From NCBI GenBank assembly GCA_905197685.1, contig CAJJZS010000002.1:62001-126000 (forward strand): DNA of 64,000 nucleotides, given 5' to 3'. Position 1 is the first letter of the stretch. Every line of letters begins with the position of its first letter. The notes under the pieces are model-generated. The model had not been told where the DNA came from and ran no database searches. It worked only from the letters and a program-made list of their open reading frames with translations. The position numbers and the translations under genes were made by a program. The DNA comes from an uncultured Oscillospiraceae bacterium (GTDB taxonomy: Bacteria; Bacillota; Clostridia; Oscillospirales; Ruminococcaceae). This document shows positions 24,867 through 33,895 of the stretch, piece after piece.

Positions 24867-26525
24867 ATGAAAAAAACAAAATGTATTCTGTTTTCTGTAA
24901 TCACATTGTTGGTTCTTCTATATGTTTTTGTAGAAGCTCCGACCTTGAGTCCTCTGTACCTGGAGGGAGCGGTCTTTTGGGCGCTCTTGATTACAATCTA
25001 TGTCGGATTATCCACCTTGCTGAAAATCGGTGAGTTTTCTTTCCAGCAGCAGGAAATGCAGCCGGGACAAGTTCCCTTTTCCTACTCTGCAAAGGCAAAA
25101 TTCCCGAAAGTTCGCGCAATCATCATCGCCGTTCCGTGGATTCTGATTGCTTTGGTTATGGTTATTTTCTCGGTCTTTTTCCAGTGGAAGGCATACCGCG
25201 ACCAGTTGGGCGAGCCGGAAGTCAAAAAATTTGACAGCGAAGTTCAGGCAATCGACGTTTCCCAGATTCCTATCGTCGATGAGGATCTGGCTTTGCGCCT
25301 TGCCGAAAAGAAGCTGGGCGAGCGCCCCGCTTTGGGTTCTCAGGTTGCGCTGCATGACGCCACCATTCAGATGGTGGACGGGGAACTGGTTTGGGTAGTT
25401 CCGCTTTATCATTCCGGTTTCTTTAAATGGCTGACCAATATGTCCGGTACACCGGGTTACATCGTCGTTTCCGCAACCAACACCAACGATGTGCGCTATG
25501 TGGAGGGATACAACATCAAGTATCATCCGGGCAGCTACCTGCTGTTTGACGTTACCAGAAAGCTGCGTTTCGGTCCCGCTTTGATGACCGACATCACCGA
25601 TTATTCGTTCGAGCTGGACGATAGCGGTCAGCCTTACTGGGCAGTTTCTACCTATAAAAATACCAAAGGATTTTCTCTGCCCGAAGCAGACGGCATCATC
25701 CTGCTCAATGCAACCACCGGAGAAATGCAGCGTTACGCATTGGACGAAATTCCCGATTGGGTTGACCGCGTGCAGCCGGAAAATTTCATCATCCAGCAGA
25801 TTGCAAACCGCGGCAATTATGTTCACGGTATCTTTAACTTTGCAAACAAGGACAAGTATCGTCCAAGCGAGGGACACAACATCGTTTACAACAACGGCGA
25901 ATGTTACCTCTTTACCGGTCTTACCAGTGTCGGCTCCGATGACAGCGCCATCGGCTTTATTATGGTAGACATGGTAACCAAAGAGCCTATCATGTATGAG
26001 ATGAGCGGCGCAACCGAGCAGGCGGCTCAGCTTTCCGCTCAGGGACGCGTACAGGACTTGGGCTACCGCGCAACCTTCCCTATCATCTTAAACATTGACT
26101 CGCAGCCGACCTACTTTATGACCTTAAAGGACAACATCGGTTTGATTAAACAATACGCCTTTGTTTCGGTTACCAACTACTCCACCGTAGGAACGGGTGA
26201 ATCGGTCAGCGCCGCTTTGAGAGATTACGGCAACAAGCTGCGCAGCGACGGCGTCACCACCATCGGCAACCTGGGTGAGGAAAACGAAGAAATTACCGGA
26301 ACGATTGAACGAATTTCGGGCGAATACAGCGGCGGAAACACCGTTTACAAATTCCTGCTTTCGGAAAACCAAGAGATTTTGTTTATTGCAGAATCCACCA
26401 CCGGTCTGGAGCTTGCTTTGACACAGCCGGGAGACCGGGTTCGTGTGACCTATACCCTTTCCAGCGACGGTACGGCAAATGTTGTTTCCTTTGACAACCT
26501 TGCCTTTTCTCAGAAAGCATCATAA
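24867..26525 (+). CDS. Membrane protein with large PepSY-like domain, function unknown
   Basis: This 552-residue protein has three N-terminal membrane helices (about 5-24, 33-53 and 82-106) and a ~440-residue C-terminal region outside the membrane. That region shows PepSY-like alternation of helices and strands: DEDLALRLAEKKLGE, then VDGELVWVVPL; later LDDSGQPYWAVSTY and DGIILLNATTGEMQRY. The last ~75 residues look like a small beta-barrel (OB-like; GTIERI...PGDRVRVTY). The ATG at 24867 has GGGTGAAGG close upstream; in-frame codons further up overlap the previous gene. It is followed after 13 bases by the 155-aa membrane protein. Confidence 0.75.
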   Translation: MKKTKCILFSVITLLVLLYVFVEAPTLSPLYLEGAVFWALLITIYVGLSTLLKIGEFSFQQQEMQPGQVPFSYSAKAKFPKVRAIIIAVPWILIALVMVIFSVFFQWKAYRDQLGEPEVKKFDSEVQAIDVSQIPIVDEDLALRLAEKKLGERPALGSQVALHDATIQMVDGELVWVVPLYHSGFFKWLTNMSGTPGYIVVSATNTNDVRYVEGYNIKYHPGSYLLFDVTRKLRFGPALMTDITDYSFELDDSGQPYWAVSTYKNTKGFSLPEADGIILLNATTGEMQRYALDEIPDWVDRVQPENFIIQQIANRGNYVHGIFNFANKDKYRPSEGHNIVYNNGECYLFTGLTSVGSDDSAIGFIMVDMVTKEPIMYEMSGATEQAAQLSAQGRVQDLGYRATFPIILNIDSQPTYFMTLKDNIGLIKQYAFVSVTNYSTVGTGESVSAALRDYGNKLRSDGVTTIGNLGEENEEITGTIERISGEYSGGNTVYKFLLSENQEILFIAESTTGLELALTQPGDRVRVTYTLSSDGTANVVSFDNLAFSQKAS

Positions 26526-26538
26526 GGAGGCAGGATAA

Positions 26539-27006
26539 ATGGGTCATCGAGTGCTTGCCGTTTTGATTCTGATTTTCGGATTCGGCGCCGTTTTGATGCA
26601 CAATCATTTCTCGTTTGCCCAAATGAGCCCTTCCGATTGGATTGCAGCCGTTGTCTGTCTGATTGCCGCACTTATTCTCTTCTTTCGGAAAAAAGGAGGA
26701 AAGCAAAGCGACTCGAACGAAATTCACACCATGACATTTTCTTTGGAGGGGATTTCCTGCGATGCAAAGGGAAACGCTCCGGCAGCGCAGGGGCAGCAGC
26801 TTTACTTAAAACCTTACGAGGGAACGGATTCGGAACAGATTGCCGTTACCGACGAAACGATGCAAATCCTTGGGTTTGTTCCCGAAGAATATCGGGAGTA
26901 TGTGCTTTCCCGCATTGAGGGACACCGCCTGACCCATACTGTTGCGGAACAGGTGGAAAAGACTTCTTTGGGAAGTTATCGGATTTCGGTGCGGATTACC
27001 TGCTGA
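26539..27006 (+). CDS. Two-helix membrane protein with soluble C-terminal domain
   Basis: This 155-residue protein has hydrophobic helices at about 5-22 and 33-50 and a soluble domain of ~95 residues. In that domain LYLKPYEGTDSEQIAVTDETMQILGFVP faintly recalls a HIRAN-like fold; this is a weak impression. ATG 26539 has AAGGAGG at 8-nt spacing. It follows the 552-aa gene by 13 bases and ends at a bidirectional terminator, so the two are cotranscribed. Confidence 0.65.
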   Translation: MGHRVLAVLILIFGFGAVLMHNHFSFAQMSPSDWIAAVVCLIAALILFFRKKGGKQSDSNEIHTMTFSLEGISCDAKGNAPAAQGQQLYLKPYEGTDSEQIAVTDETMQILGFVPEEYREYVLSRIEGHRLTHTVAEQVEKTSLGSYRISVRITC

Positions 27007-27010
27007 TACC

Positions 27011-27050
27011 AAAAAAGATTCATGCCCGTATCAGGCATGAATCTTTTTTT
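27011..27050. terminator. Bidirectional terminator
   Basis: A perfect 16-bp stem (AAAAAAGATTCATGCC at 27011-27026 with 27034-27049) has a 7-nt loop. The A-run and T-run make it functional on both strands. It lies between the 155-aa gene and purA. Confidence 0.92.
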
Positions 27051-27084
27051 ATCGGAATTATTATTTCATTGTTTCAATTTGCTT

Positions 27085-28356
27085 TTAAAACTCGATATAT
27101 TCTTCGCGCTGTGCGCCCACCGAAACATAGCGAACCTTACATTCTACCGCGTTTTCAATATAACGGATATAGTCCAGCGCCTCCTGCGGAAGGTCCTGCG
27201 GTTTTCTGCATTTTGTGATGTCGCAGTTCCAACCTTTGAGATATTCAATTACCGGTTTTGCGCGTTCCAAATCGTCCCCGAACGGGAAGTCTGTGGTGCG
27301 TTTTCCGTCCACCTCATAGGCAACGCAGACCGGAATGGTTTCAAAGCCGGACAGAACATCCATCTTTGTCAGGGCGATGCTGTCCGCTCCCTGCATCCGC
27401 ACTCCGTAACGGGAAGCGGTTACATCAAACGGTCCCACGCGTCTTGGACGTCCGGTTGCCGCTCCGTATTCCCCTCCCGCTTCTCTTAAATCGTCCGCTT
27501 CTTTTCCGAACAGTTCGCAGGTGAACGGACCCTCTCCCACGCAGGTGGAGTAAGCCTTCATTACGCCGACCACATTGTCTAATTGATGGTTGGGGATTCC
27601 TGCGCCGATCGGAGCGTATGCGGCAATCGTATTGGAGGAGGAGGTAAACGGATAGATACCGAAATCAATATCCCTCAGCGCGCCCAACTGCGCTTCAAAC
27701 AGAATCTTTTTGCCCTCTTTTTCCGCCTTATCCAGATACAGTCCGGTATCGCAGATAAATTCTTTGATTGGATTGCCGTACTGTTGCAGCCAGTTCCAAA
27801 TTGTGTCAAAAGCAACCGGTTCGCTGCCGTACACTTTAGAAATAGTCAGATTTTTCCAGTCCAAAATGCCGTGAAGCTGTTTTTCCAGCGCCTGCGGGTG
27901 GAGCAAATCGCCCATACGGATTCCCTTTTTCATATATTTATCGCCGTAAACCGGAGCAATTCCCCTGCGGGTGGAGCCGTATTTTGCGTCTGCCAGACGC
28001 TCCTCTTCCAGGCAATCCTGCATGACATGGTATGGCAGACAGATAATCGCTCTGTCTGAGATTTTAAGGTTTTCCGGGGTAATCTTCACCCCTGCCTCTG
28101 TCAGTCTGCCCATTTCCTTGTGCAGATGTTCCAAATCAATGACCATGCCGTTGCCCATTACATTGACAACCTCCGGTCTGAGGATTCCGGACGGCATCAG
28201 ATTCAGGATAAATTTGCCAAGATGGTTGATTACGGTGTGTCCCGCATTGTTTCCGCCCTGATAGCGAACAACCACATCATAATTTTCAGAAAGCAGGTCA
28301 ACCATTCTCCCCTTGCCTTCATCTCCCCAGTTAATTCCAACGATTGCGCTTAACAT
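27085..28356 (-). CDS. purA: Adenylosuccinate synthetase
   Basis: PurA joins IMP and aspartate with GTP, the first step from IMP to AMP. The 423-residue product has the P-loop-like GINWGDEGKGRMVDL at the N-terminus, then GGNNAGHTV. A second block, GPFDVTASRYG, follows later. ATG 28356 has GGGGAGA at about 8 nt; the in-frame extension to 28398 has no such site. It has a consensus promoter with an internal palindrome and is divergent from a PucR-type regulator. Confidence 0.96.
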   Translation of the reverse strand: MLSAIVGINWGDEGKGRMVDLLSENYDVVVRYQGGNNAGHTVINHLGKFILNLMPSGILRPEVVNVMGNGMVIDLEHLHKEMGRLTEAGVKITPENLKISDRAIICLPYHVMQDCLEEERLADAKYGSTRRGIAPVYGDKYMKKGIRMGDLLHPQALEKQLHGILDWKNLTISKVYGSEPVAFDTIWNWLQQYGNPIKEFICDTGLYLDKAEKEGKKILFEAQLGALRDIDFGIYPFTSSSNTIAAYAPIGAGIPNHQLDNVVGVMKAYSTCVGEGPFTCELFGKEADDLREAGGEYGAATGRPRRVGPFDVTASRYGVRMQGADSIALTKMDVLSGFETIPVCVAYEVDGKRTTDFPFGDDLERAKPVIEYLKGWNCDITKCRKPQDLPQEALDYIRYIENAVECKVRYVSVGAQREEYIEF

Positions 28357-28411
28357 AAGAAAAATCTCCCCTTTCATGAACCAATCGGTGTAAAACACTT
28401 TTGCGATTGTT

Positions 28412-28441
28412 ATTATACTTTTCCCGCAGGGAATCTGTCAA
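28412..28441 (-). promoter_or_regulatory. purA promoter with palindrome in spacer
   Basis: -35 TTGACA (28436-28441), an 18-bp spacer and -10 TATAAT (28412-28417), both consensus. The spacer holds TTCCC-GCA-GGGAA (28421-28433), a 13-bp palindrome placed where a repressor would block RNA polymerase. A second small palindrome GTGT-AAA-ACAC lies in the leader (28389-28399). Confidence 0.75.
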
Positions 28442-28635
28442 TTCCTTTTTGGAAAAATTTAAAATATTTTTTGATTTTCCCCCAAAATCTCTGTCAGAAA
28501 AATAACAACAAGAAAATTCTTTTGTTTTTTTCAACATATTTTCGCGTAAGATATATACTTTTCAGATAATTTATTGTATAATAAGTTTGTAATTTTTTCT
28601 TGCTTCTATTTTCATTACGGTAAAGGAGTGTTTTT

Positions 28636-30222
28636 ATGTCTTTAACTGTGGGCGAAATTTTAAATATGGAAGAACTCAAAGACTATCGTGTGCTGTGCGG
28701 AAAAAAGGGCGTGAATCGTGAAGTTTCCACCATCACCGTTATGGATACCCCGGATATGGAACAGTGGCTGCACGGAGGAGAAATTATTGTAACCTCCGGT
28801 TATGTCATTCAGACCGGCATTTCCGATTTGGCAGACCTGATTCGCCGTCTGGACAGGGCGGGAACTGCCGCATTGTTTATCAAATTGGGAAATTATCTGC
28901 AAAACATCGACGAGGAAGCGATGCAGACCGCAAATGACCTGGGTTTTCCCATTATCAATATGCCGCCTCAATGCGCGGTTGCCGAAATTATCAACCCCGT
29001 GCTGAAAAAGCTGATTGACGCACAGGCTTCTGCCATCCGTCTTTCGGAAAATATCAGCACCTCTTTTATCAACACGGTTATCAACAGCGGCGGCATTACC
29101 GATATTATCAATACCATCGCTACTTTATTAAATCAGAATATTGCGTTTTATGACATTGCGTTTAACAAAATTTATCCGTCCAAAAACGCTTCGCTGAAAG
29201 AGGATTTTAAGGATACCTTCCAACAATGTTATCCCAATATGTGCGTCGCGCTGGACGAAAAGGACTACGGCTATATTGTAATCATCGACGAAGGACGCCG
29301 GGAAATGAGCAATTACGAAACCATGATTTTAAATCATGCTTCTACCGCCTTAAAGCTGATTGTTCAAAAATACATTTCCAACATGGAAATTGAATCCCGC
29401 TACCGCGACGGATTTGTTCAGGATATTGTTTTAAACAACATCAAGAGCTTGCAGGAAGTGATTAAACGCGGAAAAATTTATGGTTGGGATTTAAGCGAAA
29501 AATTCTACACCACCATTATTGTCGATATCGACGACTTTAAGTTACAGTATCTGAATATCAGAAATAAAAAAGACAGCGAAACGATTGAAAAACGAAACGA
29601 GGAAATTTTTGATTACTCGCTCAAGTTTTTCCGCAAACACTTCAAAAGCGTGCTGTACACCAAATTTACCGACAGCACCGCCTTTATCTTAAAGCATGAA
29701 AAGCCGGACGAGGAAATTGCCAAAAAAATTGTTTCCTGCTGCAATATTTTAAAAAGCGAAATCAGCTCACTGTATAACTTTACCGTCACCATCGGCGTTT
29801 CGGAAGCAAAAGACAGCATTATGGAATGTCACACCGCTTACCAGGAATCGCAGAAGGCGGTAAAAATCAGCCGCCTGATTCACAAGCGCGACCACATGAT
29901 GATGTACACCGAGCTTGGCATTTACAAATTCTTAGACGGTATCAAGGACAACAACAGCGTCAAGGAGTTTTATAAGGAATATATCGACAAAATCTGCCGC
30001 CATGACGAACTGCACAACACCGACTTTATGGAAACCTTAATCAACATTGTGCAGAACGGCTGGAACTTAAAGATGGCGTCCGACACCATGTATCTGCATT
30101 ACAACACCATCAAATATCGCTATAAAAAGATAGAGGAAATTTCCGGATTGGATTTAGACCGAACCGAAGAAAAGCTGAGCATGGAGCTTGCTGTTAAAAT
30201 CTATCTGATGAATCACATTTAA
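28636..30222 (+). CDS. PucR-family transcriptional regulator
   Basis: This 528-residue protein shows the three-part PucR layout. The N-terminal purine catabolism-type domain (1-125) has LTVGEIL and TPDMEQWLHGGEIIVTSGY. A GGDEF-like CdaR middle domain (~290-420) follows. The C-terminal PucR helix-turn-helix is at ~465-525 (NLKMASDTMYLHYNTIKYRYKKIEEISG). ATG 28636 has AAGGAG at 7 nt. It is divergent from purA with 279 bases between, which suggests purine or nitrogen control. A -10 TATAAT lies at 28577-28582. The effector is unknown. Confidence 0.9.
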   Translation: MSLTVGEILNMEELKDYRVLCGKKGVNREVSTITVMDTPDMEQWLHGGEIIVTSGYVIQTGISDLADLIRRLDRAGTAALFIKLGNYLQNIDEEAMQTANDLGFPIINMPPQCAVAEIINPVLKKLIDAQASAIRLSENISTSFINTVINSGGITDIINTIATLLNQNIAFYDIAFNKIYPSKNASLKEDFKDTFQQCYPNMCVALDEKDYGYIVIIDEGRREMSNYETMILNHASTALKLIVQKYISNMEIESRYRDGFVQDIVLNNIKSLQEVIKRGKIYGWDLSEKFYTTIIVDIDDFKLQYLNIRNKKDSETIEKRNEEIFDYSLKFFRKHFKSVLYTKFTDSTAFILKHEKPDEEIAKKIVSCCNILKSEISSLYNFTVTIGVSEAKDSIMECHTAYQESQKAVKISRLIHKRDHMMMYTELGIYKFLDGIKDNNSVKEFYKEYIDKICRHDELHNTDFMETLINIVQNGWNLKMASDTMYLHYNTIKYRYKKIEEISGLDLDRTEEKLSMELAVKIYLMNHI

Positions 30223-30226
30223 TTTT

Positions 30227-30293
30227 AAAAAATCCCGCCTTTTTATTGTTTTGCTTTTTTATCAAAGCGACCGGAAAAAAGGCGGGATTTTTT
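30227..30293 (+). terminator. Terminator after PucR-type gene
   Basis: An 18- to 19-nt arm containing AAATCCCGCC pairs with GGCGGGATTTTTT across a loop of about 30 nt. The T-run follows the second arm. The symmetric A- and T-runs could also work on the minus strand. Confidence 0.75.
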
Positions 30294-30481
30294 AGATGAT
30301 TTTATTTTTTTCCCGATTTTTAACGATTTTTATTTATTTTGTGATGATTATACTAAAAATTATCCGAAAACGCTCTGTACTTTTTGTCGAAAAAGAGATA
30401 TAATTGTCATAGCGTCTTTTTTCACCGACTGTTTTATAAAATGCGAAAAATCATCCGGTTACATTAAGGAGGGTATCAAAA

Positions 30482-32113
30482 ATGTCACATTATTTAAAAA
30501 AGAACTGGAAAATTACTCTTGTTGTCTGCTTTTTTCAAATTGTAGTATGGGGATTGCAGGCAGGGGTTCAGCTTCTTTTAATGCAAGAATTTAACGCGGC
30601 AGTTCAATTTGATTTTAAAGCCTTCGCCTTTTGGACGGTAGTTAATCTGTTGGCATGGGGACTGTATTTTGCGTTATGCTTTGCGCTGGACTTTTTTCAA
30701 GCCCGCGCAGTCAGAACTTTGAATAACCAATTCCGCTATGATTTGTATCTGTCGCTGCTGGACAAAAACCATCAGCAATACCACGAACAAAACAGCGGAG
30801 AGTACATCTCATGGATGACAAACAATGTAAAACAGGTGGAAAAATTGGCGTGGAATCCATTCTTCAACAGTGTCGGCAGAATTGCGCAGGTAATCTGGTG
30901 CATGATTGTGCTGTTCAGTCTGCATTGGTCGCTGCTGTTTGCCGCGATTGTGTCCACCGTTATCATGTGGATTCTTCCGAAATTATTTGAAAAAAGAATG
31001 GAGAAGATGGGAAAAAACTGCGCCGACGCCGAAGCGCAGGCAGTCAGCCGATTAAAAGACCTGTTATCGGGATTTGATGTTCTGCGCTGCTTCCACAAGG
31101 TAAACCGATTCTTATCACAGGGCAAGGTAATCAGCGACCAGATGGAAGAACCAAATGCAAAATTGACCTATACCAAAAGCGGCGTAGACTGCTTGTTGGG
31201 TACTGTCAGCGTAATCATTCAGATTTTATCCGATGTTTTAATCGTCTTTCTTGCCTTTCAGGGAAAAATTATGCCGGCTGTTTTGGCAGGCGGAAGCAAC
31301 CTGTTTGCCGGAGTTGCAAACGGTTTAAATCAGTTTTCAAATCTTCGCCTGTCGATTGCGGCAAGCAAACCGTATTTTGAAAAAATCACCGTTCATGATA
31401 CCGGAAAAATCCCGCAGGAAAGCGAAAAGGCGGATAAAATCCACAACAATATCTCTTTGGAAAATATCAGCTTTTCCTACGGCGAGCGTCCTATCTTGAA
31501 GAATACCAATCTTCAATTTGAAATCGGCAAAAAATATGCAATCACCGGTCCTTCCGGCTGCGGAAAAAGCACTTTGCTTAAAATTCTGCTTGGCTGGCTG
31601 CCCGAATACAGCGGCAAGGTTCTGTTGGACGGCAAGGACGCTAAAAACTTTACTGCCGAACAGTTGCAGCAGCAAATGGGTTACATTGAGCAGAATGTCT
31701 TTTTATTTAACACTACCATCAGAGAAAACATCACTTTAGGCGAAGATTTTTCCAACGAGCAGCTGCAAAAGGCTTTGCATGACAGCGCTTTGATTCAGGA
31801 TTTACAGTCGATGCCGGAAGGCTTGGACACCGTAGTCGGCGAAGAAGGAAGAAATCTTTCCGGCGGACAGAAGCAGCGTGTCGCTATCGCAAGAGCCTTG
31901 ATTCACAATCGTTCGATTTTACTTGTTGACGAAGGAACTTCCGCTTTGGACAAAAAGAATGCAGATATTGTGGAAAACAGCTTACTTGCAAACCCCGATT
32001 TGACTTTGATTTTAATCAGCCATCATCTTACCGAGGAGCGCAAAGCGCAGTTTGACATGGTCTACCGGCTTGAACCGGCAATTTCTTCAAAGCAAGAAAT
32101 AGAATCTTGTTAA
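30482..32113 (+). CDS. ABC exporter, fused permease and ATPase (copy 1)
   Basis: This 543-residue half-exporter has about six membrane helices (residues 10-285) and an ATPase domain. The ATPase has GPSGCGKST (Walker A), LSGGQKQR (signature) and ILLVDEG (Walker B). Substrate unknown; tandem pairs like this often form heterodimers. The next gene is a paralogue 102 bases downstream. The ATPase region shares 380 identical bases with it, while the permease halves are clearly diverged. The ATG has GGAGGG upstream, and a -10 TATAAT lies at 30399-30404. Confidence 0.92.
   Translation: MSHYLKKNWKITLVVCFFQIVVWGLQAGVQLLLMQEFNAAVQFDFKAFAFWTVVNLLAWGLYFALCFALDFFQARAVRTLNNQFRYDLYLSLLDKNHQQYHEQNSGEYISWMTNNVKQVEKLAWNPFFNSVGRIAQVIWCMIVLFSLHWSLLFAAIVSTVIMWILPKLFEKRMEKMGKNCADAEAQAVSRLKDLLSGFDVLRCFHKVNRFLSQGKVISDQMEEPNAKLTYTKSGVDCLLGTVSVIIQILSDVLIVFLAFQGKIMPAVLAGGSNLFAGVANGLNQFSNLRLSIAASKPYFEKITVHDTGKIPQESEKADKIHNNISLENISFSYGERPILKNTNLQFEIGKKYAITGPSGCGKSTLLKILLGWLPEYSGKVLLDGKDAKNFTAEQLQQQMGYIEQNVFLFNTTIRENITLGEDFSNEQLQKALHDSALIQDLQSMPEGLDTVVGEEGRNLSGGQKQRVAIARALIHNRSILLVDEGTSALDKKNADIVENSLLANPDLTLILISHHLTEERKAQFDMVYRLEPAISSKQEIESC
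31517..31896 (+). repeat. 380-bp identical repeat, copy 1
   Basis: Every base from 31517 to 31896 matches 33248-33627 (offset 1731). It covers the Walker A to signature region of the ATPase. From 31897 to about 32048 the copies still match but with scattered differences, most of them silent. Confidence 0.97.
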
Positions 32114-32139
32114 AAAATCAGGAGCTGTCTTTTTGAACG

Positions 32140-32173
32140 CAACCGATTCTGCACAGAGTCGGTTGTTTTCTTT
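32140..32173 (+). terminator. Hairpin attenuator between the two ABC genes
   Basis: CAACCGATTCT (32140-32150) pairs with AGAGTCGGTTG (32155-32165), one wobble, 4-nt loop, followed by TTTTCTTT. It may reduce expression of the second gene relative to the first. Confidence 0.65.
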
Positions 32174-32215
32174 CACCAACTCAAAAATGAAAAAGGCACA
32201 GAAGGGAGAAAAAAT

Positions 32216-33832
32216 ATGCTTTACTATCTGAAAAAGAACTGGAAAATTTCTTCTTTTGTTTGTTTTTTCCAGATTGCTCAATGGGGACTGCAAGCCCTTG
32301 CTCAGATACTGCTGATGAAAGATTTTGAAGCCGCGATGAATTTGGACTTTTCCGCCTTTTTATATTGGAATATCATCGCTTTGATTGTGTGGGGAACTTA
32401 CTTCATTGTTTGCAGTATTCAGGCTTGTTTGCAGGCAAAAGCCGTAAAAACCCTGAACAATCAGGTTCGGCATGACCTGTATCTTTCTATCCTCGGCAAA
32501 AAGCAGCAGGAATACCATCAAAAAGACAGCGGAGAATATATCTCCTGGATGACAAACGATATTAAGCAGATTGAAAATTTAAGCTGGAATCCGTTTTTTG
32601 ATTGCGTGGGAAGAATCTCGCAGGTTTTATGGAGTGTTTTTGTCCTGTTTCAAATTCACTGGTCTTTGATGGTTCTTTCCCTGTTATCTGCCGCAATTAT
32701 GTGGAGTTTACCGAAGTTATTTGAAAAACGGTTGGAGCAAGCCGGAACCGACTGTTCCGAAAAACAGGCAGAGGCAGTCGGACAGTTAAAGGATCTGCTT
32801 TCCGGGTTAGATGTTTTGCGTTGTTTTCATCGTACCGACCGATTTATCAAACAGGGCGATGAGGTCAGTGAAAAGATGGAACATCCCTTTTACAAACTGT
32901 TCTGCGCAAAATCTGTCAGCGGGTGTCTTATGGGATATATCAGCGTTTCTCTGCAAATTATCGTAGGAATTTTCGTTATTTTTCTTTCTGTACAGGGTAT
33001 TCTTTCTCCTTCGGTTCTTGCCGGAGCAGGAAATCTGGTTGCCGGAGTAACCAACGGGTTAAATCAAATTTCTAATCTACGCCTTTCGATTGCTGCCGGA
33101 AAACCGTACTTTCATAAGATTGCCGTACAAAAAGAACAAACTGTTTCCGATTCGCAAGTCCCCGTTTCTCTGCATCAATCCATTCAAACGGAACACCTTT
33201 CTTTTTCTTATCAGGAAAAACCAATTCTGAAAGATTTAAACTGCACCTTTGAAATCGGCAAAAAATATGCAATCACCGGTCCTTCCGGCTGCGGAAAAAG
33301 CACTTTGCTTAAAATTCTGCTTGGCTGGCTGCCCGAATACAGCGGCAAGGTTCTGTTGGACGGCAAGGACGCTAAAAACTTTACTGCCGAACAGTTGCAG
33401 CAGCAAATGGGTTACATTGAGCAGAATGTCTTTTTATTTAACACTACCATCAGAGAAAACATCACTTTAGGCGAAGATTTTTCCAACGAGCAGCTGCAAA
33501 AGGCTTTGCATGACAGCGCTTTGATTCAGGATTTACAGTCGATGCCGGAAGGCTTGGACACCGTAGTCGGCGAAGAAGGAAGAAATCTTTCCGGCGGACA
33601 GAAGCAGCGTGTCGCTATCGCAAGAGCTTTGATTCACAATCGTTCGATTTTACTCGTTGACGAAGGAACTTCCGCTTTGGACAAAAAGAACGCAGACATT
33701 GTAGAAAACAGCTTACTTGCAAACCCCAATTTGACTTTGATTCTAATCAGCCACCATCTTACCGAGGAGCGCAAAGCACAGTTTAACAGAGTGTATGCCC
33801 TATCCCCTGCGGAACTTTCCAATAATTTGTAA
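32216..33832 (+). CDS. ABC exporter, fused permease and ATPase (copy 2)
   Basis: This 538-residue paralogue of the preceding ABC gene has the same layout: about six helices, then an ATPase with GPSGCGKST, LSGGQKQR and ILLVDEG. The permease halves share clear but far lower identity (LYFxCS/ALDF-like differences throughout). The start is ATG 32216 with GAAGGGAG. The ATPase region from Walker A to the signature is base-for-base identical to copy 1. It probably pairs with copy 1 as a heterodimeric exporter. Confidence 0.92.
   Translation: MLYYLKKNWKISSFVCFFQIAQWGLQALAQILLMKDFEAAMNLDFSAFLYWNIIALIVWGTYFIVCSIQACLQAKAVKTLNNQVRHDLYLSILGKKQQEYHQKDSGEYISWMTNDIKQIENLSWNPFFDCVGRISQVLWSVFVLFQIHWSLMVLSLLSAAIMWSLPKLFEKRLEQAGTDCSEKQAEAVGQLKDLLSGLDVLRCFHRTDRFIKQGDEVSEKMEHPFYKLFCAKSVSGCLMGYISVSLQIIVGIFVIFLSVQGILSPSVLAGAGNLVAGVTNGLNQISNLRLSIAAGKPYFHKIAVQKEQTVSDSQVPVSLHQSIQTEHLSFSYQEKPILKDLNCTFEIGKKYAITGPSGCGKSTLLKILLGWLPEYSGKVLLDGKDAKNFTAEQLQQQMGYIEQNVFLFNTTIRENITLGEDFSNEQLQKALHDSALIQDLQSMPEGLDTVVGEEGRNLSGGQKQRVAIARALIHNRSILLVDEGTSALDKKNADIVENSLLANPNLTLILISHHLTEERKAQFNRVYALSPAELSNNL
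33248..33627 (+). repeat. 380-bp identical repeat, copy 2
   Basis: The second copy of the ATPase segment, identical to 31517-31896. The left edge is sharp (upstream CACC versus CAAT), and the right edge fades into scattered synonymous changes. Confidence 0.97.
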
Positions 33833-33847
33833 TTCTCAAATTTCCAC

Positions 33848-33888
33848 AAAAAAACGGATACCTCAATTCAGAGGTATCCGTTTTTTTA
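33848..33888. terminator. Bidirectional terminator
   Basis: A perfect 17-bp stem (33848-33864 with 33871-33887) has a 6-nt loop with flanking A- and T-runs. It separates the convergent ABC pair and the M42 peptidase. Confidence 0.92.
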
Positions 33889-33895
33889 TCTCTTC

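Noticed and set aside
25008..25877. Minus-strand open frame of 289 codons inside the 552-aa gene
   Set aside because: The plus-strand gene has a ribosome binding site, membrane helices and sensible composition; the reverse frame has none.
31517..33627. The 380-bp repeat as an insertion sequence or mobile element
   Set aside because: It lies inside two intact coding regions in the same frame, carries no transposase and has no terminal inverted repeats.
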